Origin: an uncultured Shinella sp. | Lineage (GTDB): Bacteria; Pseudomonadota; Alphaproteobacteria; Rhizobiales; Rhizobiaceae | NCBI GenBank assembly: GCA_946481465.1 | Contig: CAMLOC010000095.1 | Location: 1-8,969 of the forward strand | DNA length: 8,969 nt | Direction of reading: 5' to 3' | Part shown: one piece after another, positions 1 to 6,208 of the stretch | Position numbering within the stretch: position 1 is the first letter of the stretch | Layout of the letters: each line of letters begins with the position of its first letter | Program-made: the position numbers and the translations under genes | Notes under the pieces: model-generated | Database searches by the model: none | The model's input: only the letters and a program-made list of their open reading frames with translations | What the model was told of the DNA's origin: nothing

Positions 1-318
1 GCGATCCCGGCGGAGGAATGGCCGGTGCATCTTGCGAAGATGTGCGACTTCTGGTCCGCGACGCTGCTGCGCACCGGCCGCTACGACGGCCGGCCCCTGC
101 CGCCGCATCTCGCCATTCCGGAGCTTCAGGAACAGCACTTCCATCGCTGGCTCACGCTGTTCCGCGCGACCGTGGAGAGGCTGTGCCCGCCGGAGGTCGC
201 CGATCTCTTCCTCGACCGGGCGCTGCGCATCGCCCATTCCTTCCGCCTCGCCATCGCCTTCAGCCGCGGCGAGGATTCCCTGGCGATCTCCCCGATCTCG
301 CGGGAGGCGTTGTCATGA
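1..318 (+). CDS. Group III truncated hemoglobin, C-terminal part (5' end outside window)
   Basis: The reading frame is open from the first base, so the N-terminus (roughly 30-45 residues for this family) is missing; 105 residues are visible. The fragment has the group III truncated globin pattern: EEWPVH near the edge, then DFW, a TGRYDG loop, PLPPHL and HFHRWL. By comparison with Campylobacter Ctb as I recall it, the His of EWPVH (visible residue 10) is the distal E7 position, the His of PPHL (residue 36) is the proximal heme ligand, and the Trp of HFHRW (residue 50) is the G8 Trp. Such cytoplasmic globins bind O2 and NO and are linked to NO or microaerobic physiology; that role is inferred here. 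The stop codon overlaps the start of the next gene (ATGA), which suggests translational coupling. A GTG at base 25 is an internal codon, not the start. Confidence 0.9.
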   Translation, partial: AIPAEEWPVHLAKMCDFWSATLLRTGRYDGRPLPPHLAIPELQEQHFHRWLTLFRATVERLCPPEVADLFLDRALRIAHSFRLAIAFSRGEDSLAISPISREALS

Positions 319-614
319 GCGCGGCGGCGGCCGATCCCCTCGTCCTCCACCGGGACGAGGCGGGGGAATTCCTCCTGCCGGCGGACATGCTGGCCGCGCG
401 CTTCGGCTGGCCGACACAGACGCTCAAGGACTACATGCGCCGCGGCCTCGTTGCCTCGCGCGTCGAGCGCGGCGAAGGCGAGGATGCCGGGCGCTGGCGG
501 CTTTCGGTCCGCTGCGGCAACCGCCGCTGGCAGGCCGTCGTGGAGGCCGACGGCACGGTCGGCGCGCAGCGCGTCGAGGTGCTCTCCAACACCGCGCCAA
601 AACCCTCACGATAG
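315..614 (+). CDS. Small DUF6522-like protein coupled to the hemoglobin gene
   Basis: This 99-residue protein starts at the ATG that overlaps the hemoglobin stop codon by four bases. The same frame is open further upstream, but that part only shadows the globin gene. The protein begins MSAAAADPLVLHRDEAGEFL and has a short helix-rich middle (LPADMLAARFGW, then TLKDYMRRGLVASRVERG) followed by an alternating, probably beta, C-terminal part (WRLSVRCGNRRWQAVVE). It has no signal peptide or membrane segment. The overall look matches DUF6522, a small uncharacterised family that I recall sitting beside truncated globins in Rhizobiales; this family call is from memory and not certain. The middle segment hints at a small DNA-binding or sensory fold, but no function can be assigned. 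The four-base overlap implies expression with the globin. Confidence 0.72.
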   Translation: MSAAAADPLVLHRDEAGEFLLPADMLAARFGWPTQTLKDYMRRGLVASRVERGEGEDAGRWRLSVRCGNRRWQAVVEADGTVGAQRVEVLSNTAPKPSR

Positions 615-621
615 AGCGAGG
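599..621 (-). terminator. Weak candidate intrinsic terminator of the rpiR-family gene
   Basis: Read on the minus strand, CCTCGC (621-616), a six-base loop and GTGAGG (609-604) form a six-pair stem with one G-U wobble. It is followed by G and four T (603-599). It begins about 10 bases past the regulator's stop codon and lies inside the 3' end of the convergent small gene. On the plus strand the stem has an A-C mismatch and no T run, so it is unlikely to stop plus-strand transcription. The short T tract keeps confidence low. Confidence 0.35.
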
Positions 622-631
622 ACCGGCCCCG

Positions 632-1495
632 TCAGTCGCCGAGAAGCTGGCGGTCGTCGCCGTCGCGGCGGCTGACCAGCTCCTCCTTGATGCTGCGCAG
701 CGTCTTCATCGCCTTGGTCCGGTCGGTATAGGCGACGAGATTGGCCAGCATGTCGATGACCGCGAGATAGGCATAGCGCGTCGAGGTGGGCCGGAAGATG
801 TTCTTGCCCTCCGGCAGCTCGACGGCGATCACCACATCCGCCGCCGCCGCCACGGGCGAGCCGCCCTGCGTGAGGACGATGGTGGGAATGCCGCGCCGGC
901 GCAGAAGTTCGAGGCAATGGACGAGCGCCGTGTCGCGGCCGGTGAACGAGGAGCCGAACACCACCGTGCCCGGCTGGGCGGCCGCGGAGATCATCGCGTT
1001 CATGTTGTGGTCGTTCGACGCGTTGATGCGGCAGCCGAGACGGAAGAGCCGGTTGTGCAGCTCGTTGACGATCATCGCCGAATTGCCGCTCGCCCCGAAG
1101 GCCTGGATGAAATCGGCGCCGCGCAGCAGGCGGGCGGCCATGTCGAGCGAGGCGAAATCGAGCTGGCGATGCAGCTGGAACAGCGCGTTCTGCGCCTTGG
1201 CGATGATATCCTCGGCCACTTCCTCCGGCGTTTCGGTCGGCACTTCCGGCTTGACGTAGCGCAGGCCCACGAAGGTCAGCCTGGCGAGCTGCACCTTGAA
1301 GTCCGGGTAGCCCTTGCAGCCGAGCCGGCGGCAGAAGCGCGTGACGGTCGGCGGCGAAACGCCGGCCCGGTCGGCCAATTCGCCGATCGACGAGTTGACG
1401 ACGAAATCGACATCGTCGAGCGCGAGCTGCGCCAGCTTGCGGTCGAGCCCCGACAGCCGGCCGTCCTCATCCGACAAGGCATGAAAAAGGTCCAT
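632..1495 (-). CDS. MurR/RpiR-family transcriptional regulator (HTH + SIS)
   Basis: This 287-residue protein has the usual length and layout of the family. Residues about 1-75 form the N-terminal HTH_6 domain, with SIGELADRAGVSPPTVTRFC (36-55) as helix-turn-helix and RLGCKGYPDFK just after it. Residues about 120-260 form a SIS (sugar isomerase) domain, with the loop FGASGNSA (133-140), GSSFTGRDT (181-189) and SPVAAAADVV (213-222). In characterised members the SIS domain binds a phosphorylated sugar or related ligand and changes DNA binding. I chose the ATG at 1495 over the longer frame back to 1618: it gives the standard MDLF-type N-terminus and has a purine-rich AAGGTGGGAG just upstream, while the 41 extra residues are basic and low-complexity. 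The gene is divergent from the peptidase-transporter operon and is its likely local regulator; whether it represses or activates is not visible. The ligand is unknown. Confidence 0.93.
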   Translation of the reverse strand: MDLFHALSDEDGRLSGLDRKLAQLALDDVDFVVNSSIGELADRAGVSPPTVTRFCRRLGCKGYPDFKVQLARLTFVGLRYVKPEVPTETPEEVAEDIIAKAQNALFQLHRQLDFASLDMAARLLRGADFIQAFGASGNSAMIVNELHNRLFRLGCRINASNDHNMNAMISAAAQPGTVVFGSSFTGRDTALVHCLELLRRRGIPTIVLTQGGSPVAAAADVVIAVELPEGKNIFRPTSTRYAYLAVIDMLANLVAYTDRTKAMKTLRSIKEELVSRRDGDDRQLLGD

Positions 1496-1540
1496 CGGCT
1501 CCCACCTTCCCCTGCGCGTTGCGCCGGCCCGGCGCCTGAA

Positions 1541-1555
1541 TGAAAATGAATTTCT
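1541..1555. promoter_or_regulatory. Candidate operator, near-palindromic TGAAAAT box
   Basis: TGAAAATGAATTTCT contains GAAA and TTTC arms around a five-base centre, an imperfect inverted repeat of the kind bound by dimeric HTH proteins. It is the box closest to the regulator gene, between its putative transcription start and its start codon. The same TGAAAAT core recurs across the divergent region. Binding by the adjacent RpiR protein is an inference. Confidence 0.45.
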
Positions 1556-1565
1556 TCCCCGCCCA

Positions 1566-1593
1566 GTCATAACACAGTGCCGGCCGGCATCAA
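1566..1593 (-). promoter_or_regulatory. Candidate promoter of the rpiR-family gene
   Basis: On the minus strand TTGATG (1593-1588) and TATGAC (1571-1566) are 16 bases apart. Each matches four of six bases of the sigma-70-type -35 and -10 boxes. The predicted start near 1559 leaves a leader of about 60 bases before the ATG at 1495. The near-palindromic box at 1541-1555 would lie just downstream of the transcription start, a position suited to autorepression. Promoter calls in high-GC alphaproteobacteria are uncertain. Confidence 0.4.
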
Positions 1594-1683
1594 TGGGTCC
1601 GATGGCCCGTAAAGGCAATTCGCCCGCCGCAGCACGGACGACCCTTTCGCAAAAGGAAGGATCGGGCCGGTTCCGAGACAGGA

Positions 1684-2020
1684 ATTTTCAGGCCGGCACG
1701 CCCGGCTTTTCAGAAAAAATTTTACGTATCGCGTGAAAATCGGCATTCGGCATCGAACGGAAGCCGGCAATCCCTGAAAATCAGGCCTCCCGGATGCATC
1801 CTCGTTTTCACGAGCCTGCCGGTTTCCCGGGCCTGCCGCCCACTCCCGCTCGCGTTGGAACGCGTTGAAATCGATGCGGGATTCAAAACGGCGGCGGCGC
1901 ACGGGCCATCCTCGCCAAGGCGCATACCCTGAAAATTTCCCGCCTTATTGCACCGCAAGAAAACAGATTACGCAAAGACACACCAAAAGCCCGCCATCCA
2001 TTGACTTTGTGTGAAATTAT
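1684..2020. promoter_or_regulatory. Divergent regulatory region with clustered TGAAAA boxes
   Basis: The 692 bases between the two divergent genes (1496-2187) contain no ORF I can support. This part is AT-rich compared with its surroundings and carries TGAAAA at 1685-1690 (minus), 1707-1712 (minus), 1734-1739, 1775-1780, 1805-1810 (minus) and 1930-1935, with weaker TGAAAT at 1866 and 2012. The 9-mer CCTGAAAAT occurs three times (1684-1692 minus, 1773-1781, 1928-1936) and CGTGAAAA twice (1732-1739, 1805-1812 minus). Three copies sit in short inverted repeats: CCTGA-AAA-TCAGG (1773-1785), CTCGT-TTTC-ACGAG (1801-1814) and GAAA-A-TTTC (1931-1939). The pattern fits multiple binding sites for one regulator, most simply the neighbouring RpiR protein. 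Confidence 0.55.
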
Positions 2021-2028
2021 CGCATTAT
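2001..2028 (+). promoter_or_regulatory. Candidate promoter of the M81-ABC transporter operon
   Basis: TTGACT (2001-2006, five of six bases to the -35 consensus) and CATTAT (2023-2028, four of six) are separated by 16 bases in the most AT-rich part of the region. Transcription would start near 2035 and give a leader of about 150 bases. A TGAAATT box (2012-2018) lies within the spacer, where a bound regulator would block RNA polymerase. Confidence 0.5.
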
Positions 2029-2043
2029 CGAGAAAACAAATTA

Positions 2044-2161
2044 CATCGCATGAGCGATGACACCGACGGGAACTTTTAGGATCCAGAGCACGGCGCAAGC
2101 GCCGTTCGGCCAGGCACACCGGCGCGGCACGCGGCGGACGATGTCGGCCGGGCAGCGGCCG
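2044..2161 (+). other. Structured 5' leader with three perfect hairpins
   Basis: Three inverted repeats with six-base arms lie between the candidate promoter and the peptidase start: CATCGC-ATGA-GCGATG (2044-2059), CGGCGC-AA-GCGCCG (2091-2104, better read as five pairs around a CAAG tetraloop) and CGGCCG-GGCAG-CGGCCG (2145-2161). The last ends 26 bases before the start codon. None is followed by a T tract, so none is an intrinsic terminator. The arrangement does not match a riboswitch I recognise. A nine-codon frame MSDDTDGNF (2050-2079) begins in the first loop without a clear ribosome binding site and may be chance. High GC content alone produces some such hairpins. Confidence 0.35.
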
Positions 2162-2187
2162 GCCTGGACGTATCGGAACGGACGCCC

Positions 2188-3669
2188 ATGCGCATCTTCA
2201 CGGCCTCGCTTGCCACCGAGACCAACACCTTCTCGCCGGTCCCCACGGACATGAACGCCTTCAAGGCGGCGTTCTATGCCGGTCCGGGCGAACATCCCGA
2301 TACGCCGACGCTCTGCTCCTCCGTCGTGCCGATCCTGCGCCGGCGTGGCCGGGCGGAAGGCTTTGCCGTCATCGAGGGCACGTCCTGCTGGGCCGAGCCG
2401 GCCGGCCTCATCCAGCGCCGGACCTTCGAGACCCTGCGCGACCGCATCCTCGGCGAATTGCAGGCCGCCCTGCCGGTCGATGCCGTCGTGCTCGGCCTGC
2501 ACGGCGCCATGGTGGCGCAGGGCTATGACGATCCGGAGGGCGACCTCCTGGAGCGGGTCCGCGCGCTTGTCGGGCCGGACGTGCTCGTCGCCGCCGAGTT
2601 CGACCCGCACAGCCACCTCACCGCCAAGCGCGTCGCCAATCTCGACCTGATGGCGACCTTCCTCGAATTCCCGCACACCGATTTCGAGGAGCGCGGCGAG
2701 CATGTCGTCGAACTGGCGCTGCGCACGCTGCGCGGCGAGATCCGCCCCGTCATCTCCACCTTCGACTGCCGCATGATCACCATCTACCCGACGAGCCGCG
2801 AGCCGATGCGCTCCTTCGTCGACCGGCTGAAGGCGATGGAAGGCCGGGACGGCATCCTCTCCATCTCCGTCATCCACGGCTTCATGGCCGGCGACGTGCC
2901 GGACATGGGCACGCGCATCGTCGTCGTCACCGACGGCGACAAGGCGAAGGGCGACGCGCTGGCGCAAAGGCTCGGCCACGAACTCTACGGCCTGCGCCGC
3001 AAGGCGGCGATGCCGATGTTCGACACGGAGGCCGGGCTCGACCGGGCGCTTGCGGTGCGCGCGGAACGGCCGGACGCGCCCGTCGTCATCGCCGACGTCT
3101 GGGACAATCCGGGCGGCGGGGTGGCGGGCGATGCGACCTATATCCTCAGTCGCATGATGGCGCGCGGCCTCGAGAATATCGCGGTGGCAACGATCTGGGA
3201 CCCCATTGCCGTCTCCTTCTGCCATGCGGCGGGGGAAGGCGCGGAGCTTGCGCTGAGGCTCGGCGGCAAGTCGGGACCGGAGGGCGGCGAACCGCTCGAC
3301 CTCCGCGTCACGGTCGAGGCCGTGTTCGATGCCGGCTGGCAGAGCTTCCGCAACAGCCGGGTGACGCTCGGGCCCGCCGCCGTGGTGCGCCCGCTCGGCA
3401 CGACCATCGACATCGTGCTGATCACCAGCCGCACGCAGACCTACGAGCCCGACATCTTCACCAACCAGGGCATCGACTTCACGCAGAAGGCCTTCCTTCT
3501 CGTGAAATCCACCAACCATTTTCATGCGGGGTTCCAGCCGGTCTCCTCCGAGATCGTCTACGTCGCCGCACCGACCTCCTACCCGACCGATCCCGCAACC
3601 ACCGCTTATCGCAAGGCCAGCCTGAAACTCTGGCCACGGGTTGACGATCCGCTCGGGCTTGAAAGCTGA
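2188..3669 (+). CDS. M81 family metallopeptidase (MlrC-like)
   Basis: This 493-residue protein has the normal length of the M81/MlrC family. Its N-terminus, MRIFTASLATETNTFSP, has the family's ETNTFSP signature and fixes the start codon, although the ribosome binding site is weak (GGAACGGA). Visible motifs are GLHGAM (103-108), the metal site D139-P-H141 with a further His in FPHTD (H163), DNPGGGVAGDAT (306-317), and NHFHAGF (443-449). As I recall, MlrC uses an Asp-x-His plus a His 24 residues after the Asp to bind zinc; the spacing here is identical. The N-terminal catalytic domain spans about 2-290 and the MlrC C-terminal domain about 300-480. There is no signal peptide, so it is cytoplasmic. 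MlrC cleaves linearised microcystin, but most relatives have unknown substrates. As first gene of a peptide-transporter operon it probably hydrolyses the imported compound; microcystin is not implied. Confidence 0.93.
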   Translation: MRIFTASLATETNTFSPVPTDMNAFKAAFYAGPGEHPDTPTLCSSVVPILRRRGRAEGFAVIEGTSCWAEPAGLIQRRTFETLRDRILGELQAALPVDAVVLGLHGAMVAQGYDDPEGDLLERVRALVGPDVLVAAEFDPHSHLTAKRVANLDLMATFLEFPHTDFEERGEHVVELALRTLRGEIRPVISTFDCRMITIYPTSREPMRSFVDRLKAMEGRDGILSISVIHGFMAGDVPDMGTRIVVVTDGDKAKGDALAQRLGHELYGLRRKAAMPMFDTEAGLDRALAVRAERPDAPVVIADVWDNPGGGVAGDATYILSRMMARGLENIAVATIWDPIAVSFCHAAGEGAELALRLGGKSGPEGGEPLDLRVTVEAVFDAGWQSFRNSRVTLGPAAVVRPLGTTIDIVLITSRTQTYEPDIFTNQGIDFTQKAFLLVKSTNHFHAGFQPVSSEIVYVAAPTSYPTDPATTAYRKASLKLWPRVDDPLGLES

Positions 3670-3675
3670 ACCACC

Positions 3676-3694
3676 CGCCGGACGGGAGCCGGCG
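3676..3694 (+). other. Intercistronic hairpin between M81 gene and binding-protein gene
   Basis: CGCCGG (3676-3681) and CCGGCG (3689-3694) are perfect inverted arms around a seven-base loop, starting seven bases after the peptidase stop codon. No T run follows, so it is not a terminator. A hairpin just upstream of a binding-protein gene often protects the downstream mRNA and helps give the excess of binding protein over permease; that role is inferred. Confidence 0.4.
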
Positions 3695-3729
3695 CGCACA
3701 CGAACCATGGAATACCGGAGGGATATAAG

Positions 3730-5247
3730 ATGAAAAATGCATTTGCCATGATGACGCTGGCCGCGGCGCTTGCCAGCACCAGCAGCCTCGCCATCGCCCA
3801 GACGAGCGACGGCGTGCTGACCGTCGCCACCATCGGCGAGCCGCCGACGCTCGACGTCATGCAGACGGCGACCGATATCGTCTTGACCATCGACCAGCAC
3901 ATTTTCGAGACGCTCTATACCTATGACAACGAATGGCGCTCCGTGCCGCTGCTGGCGCTCGCCCAGCCGGAGATTTCCGAGGACGGCCTGACCTATCGCA
4001 TTCCGCTGCGCGAGGGCGTGACGTTCCACGACGGCAGCGCGCTCGATTCCAAGGACGTCACCGCCTCGCTGACGCGCTGGATGGCCGTCAACTCCAAGGG
4101 CAAGCAGGTCGCCGAAGTGGTGGAAAGCCTGTCCGAGGACGGCCCGAACACCGTCGTCGTCAAGCTGAAGTCGCGCTATGCGCCGCTGCTCGCCACCTTC
4201 TCGCAGGCCTCCGTCATCATGCCGTCGGAGAAGATCGCTGATACGCTGACCGAATTCGTCGGCACCGGCCCCTATGCGCTGAAGGAGCGCAAGCCCGACC
4301 AGTATACCCAGCTCGTGCGCTTCGACGGCTACACATCCCCCGAGGGCGAGCCCAGCAACTATGCCGGCAGGCGCGTGGCCATCGCCAAGGAGATCCGCTT
4401 CGTGCCGGTTCCCGACGCCAATACCCGCGTCGAGGGCCTGATTTCCGGTCAGTTCGATTTTGCCGATTCGCTGCCCGTCAGCGCCTATGAGCGCATCGAG
4501 GCGAGCGGCAAGGCGAAGGCCGTGATCTACGAGAACACCGGCTGGGCCTCGCTCAACATGAACATGAAGGAAGGCCTGCTCATCAAGAAAGAGTTGCGCC
4601 AGGCCGTGCAGGCCGCGCTCAACCCCAACGACATGATGCTCGCCGCCTTCTCCGACGAGCGCTTCTTCAGCGTCGATGGCTCGATCTTCCCGAAGGGCTC
4701 GCTCTGGTACACCGAGGCGGGCGTCGCGCGCTACGGCGAGGGTGACCCGGAAGAGGCCGGCAAGCTGCTGGCCGATGCCGGCTATGACGGCACGCCGCTG
4801 CGCCTGATGACCAGCCGCCAGTACGAGTTCCACTACAAGATCGGCGAGGTCGCGAAAGCCTATCTCGAGGCAGCCGGCTTCAAGGTCGACCTGCAGGTGG
4901 TGGACTGGGCCACCCTGACGACCCGCCGCGCCGACCCGAAGGAATGGGACATCTTCATCACCCATTCCAACTTCCCGGGTGACCCGACGACGATCAACAC
5001 GATCACCGACAGCTATCCGGGCTGGTACGTCTCCGACCAGAAGGCGGCCGCCGTCGCCGCCTACATGGACGCGGTGTCCGATCCGGACAAGCAGAAGGCC
5101 TGGGAGGGTATCCAGACCGTGATCTACGACGACGCGCCGCTCTTCAAGGTCGGCAACTTCAACGCGGTCACCGGCACCGGCGCCGGCATTTCCGACTACA
5201 CGCCGACCTACTGGCCGCATTTCTGGAACGTCACGCCCAAGAAGTAA
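3730..5247 (+). CDS. ABC transporter periplasmic substrate-binding protein, family 5 (peptide type)
   Basis: This 505-residue protein has the usual length of DppA/OppA-type binding proteins (SBP_bac_5). Residues 1-23 look like a Sec signal peptide: K2, a hydrophobic stretch, then cleavage after AIA before Q24. There is no lipobox cysteine, so it should be a soluble periplasmic protein. Family motifs include EPPTLDVMQ (37-45), SEDGLTYRIPLREGVTFHDG with the following LDSKDV, and GTGPYALKE. The start is supported by a strong GGAGGG (3717-3722) seven bases upstream, the best ribosome binding site in the operon, fitting the need for excess binding protein. It delivers substrate to the permeases encoded immediately downstream. 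The family takes peptides, but also nickel, glutathione, opines and sugars, so the substrate cannot be read from sequence; the M81 neighbour favours a peptide or peptide-like molecule. Confidence 0.93.
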   Translation: MKNAFAMMTLAAALASTSSLAIAQTSDGVLTVATIGEPPTLDVMQTATDIVLTIDQHIFETLYTYDNEWRSVPLLALAQPEISEDGLTYRIPLREGVTFHDGSALDSKDVTASLTRWMAVNSKGKQVAEVVESLSEDGPNTVVVKLKSRYAPLLATFSQASVIMPSEKIADTLTEFVGTGPYALKERKPDQYTQLVRFDGYTSPEGEPSNYAGRRVAIAKEIRFVPVPDANTRVEGLISGQFDFADSLPVSAYERIEASGKAKAVIYENTGWASLNMNMKEGLLIKKELRQAVQAALNPNDMMLAAFSDERFFSVDGSIFPKGSLWYTEAGVARYGEGDPEEAGKLLADAGYDGTPLRLMTSRQYEFHYKIGEVAKAYLEAAGFKVDLQVVDWATLTTRRADPKEWDIFITHSNFPGDPTTINTITDSYPGWYVSDQKAAAVAAYMDAVSDPDKQKAWEGIQTVIYDDAPLFKVGNFNAVTGTGAGISDYTPTYWPHFWNVTPKK

Positions 5248-5257
5248 GGGGAACATC

Positions 5258-6208
5258 ATGGCAAGGATCGCCCGGGCACTGTTGAACCGGCTGGGGGGCA
5301 TGGCCATCGTGCTCGCCCTCGTCGTGACGGTGGTTTTCGTCATCGTCCGCGTGACGCCGGGCGATCCCGCCGCCGTGATGCTGGGGTCGGATGCGACCCC
5401 GGAAGACATTGCGCAACTGCGCACGAAAATGGGGCTCGACGCGCCGCTGATCGCCCAGTACGGCCAGTTCGTATTGGGCATCTTCAAGGGCGACCTCGGC
5501 CAGTCGATCTTCCTCGACCAGCCGGTGGCGACGGCGCTCGCCGCGCGGGCCGAGCCCACCTTCTTCCTCACGCTGTTCTCCATCCTGATCGCGGTGGCGA
5601 TCGCGCTGCCGGTCGGCATCCTGTCGGCCGTCAAGCGCGGCACGCTGTTCGACCAGGTCGTGGTGACGCTGACCATGGTGGCGGCAAGCGTGCCGAGCTT
5701 CTGGCTCGGCCTCATGCTCATCCAGGTCTTCGCCGTCGGCCAGGGCTGGTTTCCGGCCTCCGGCTATGGCGGGCCGGACACGACCTTCCTCGAGCGGTTG
5801 CACCATCTCGTGCTGCCGGCCGTGGCGCTCGGCATCGTCAATTCGGCGCTGATCACCCGCTTCACCCGCGCCGCCATGCTGGACGTGCTCGGCGACGACT
5901 ATGTGCGCACCGCCCGCGCCAAGGGGGCGAGCGAGCGGCGCGTCATCCTGAAGCACGCGCTGAAGAACGCGCTGATCCCGATCATCACCGTCATCGGCCT
6001 GTCCATCGCCATGCTGGTCGCCGGCGCGGTGGTGACGGAGACGGTGTTCGGCCTGCCGGGCGTCGGCAACCTCGTGGTCTCGGCGGTACTGCGCCGCGAC
6101 TATCCCGTCATCCAGGGCACGCTTCTCGTCGTCGCCGCGATCTACGTGCTGATCAACTTCATCGTCGACATGCTCTACATCCTCGTCGATCCGCGGGTGC
6201 GCCTATGA
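5258..6208 (+). CDS. ABC transporter permease, DppB/OppB type
   Basis: This 316-residue integral membrane protein has about six hydrophobic segments (near 12-32, 101-124, 134-160, 183-200, 238-262 and 286-310). The first segment is followed by the TPGDPA motif (33-38) typical of DppB-type subunits. The EAA loop that contacts the ATPase is at 215-241 (YVRTARAKGAS then KHALKNALIP), and the protein ends in VDPRVRL, also typical. The start lies 10 bases after the binding-protein stop, with GGGGAA as ribosome binding site. It should form the inner-membrane channel as a heterodimer with the next gene product. Its stop overlaps the following start (ATGA), indicating coupled translation of the two permeases. 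Confidence 0.95.
   Translation: MARIARALLNRLGGMAIVLALVVTVVFVIVRVTPGDPAAVMLGSDATPEDIAQLRTKMGLDAPLIAQYGQFVLGIFKGDLGQSIFLDQPVATALAARAEPTFFLTLFSILIAVAIALPVGILSAVKRGTLFDQVVVTLTMVAASVPSFWLGLMLIQVFAVGQGWFPASGYGGPDTTFLERLHHLVLPAVALGIVNSALITRFTRAAMLDVLGDDYVRTARAKGASERRVILKHALKNALIPIITVIGLSIAMLVAGAVVTETVFGLPGVGNLVVSAVLRRDYPVIQGTLLVVAAIYVLINFIVDMLYILVDPRVRL

Noticed and set aside
471..473. Alanine for proline in the second Walker B region (ADEAVSALD) as a sign of a degenerate ATPase site
   Set aside because: The catalytic Glu473, the signature, Q392 and H506 are intact, and DEAVSALD is, as I recall, common in Rhizobiales peptide transporters. The coordinates here are residue numbers of the ATPase protein.
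32..1543. Plus-strand frame of about 500 codons through the globin pair and antisense to the regulator
   Set aside because: It is an Arg/Ala/Gly-rich low-information translation opposite or out of frame with genes that have clear family motifs.
1496..1618. Longer N-terminus for the RpiR-family regulator (start at 1618 or 1570)
   Set aside because: The extra residues are basic and not family-like, the upstream starts lack a ribosome binding site, and the candidate promoter would fall inside the longer coding region.
1567..2119. Small minus-strand frames within the divergent intergenic region
   Set aside because: They overlap each other, have no family resemblance or good ribosome binding sites, and lie in the region that carries promoter-like and operator-like sequence.
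2188..3669. Specific microcystin-degradation (mlr) cluster
   Set aside because: No MlrA-type membrane protease, MlrB serine hydrolase or MlrD transporter is present; resemblance to MlrC is at family level only.
2041..5721. Very long minus-strand open frame (about 1226 codons) across the peptidase, binding protein and permease genes
   Set aside because: Its composition is the Arg/Ala/Gly/His/Asp-rich pattern of an antisense shadow of GC-biased codons, with no recognisable domain, and it spans several well-identified plus-strand genes. Similar long antisense frames at 5231-5956, 6175-7083 and 6729-8846 were rejected for the same reason.
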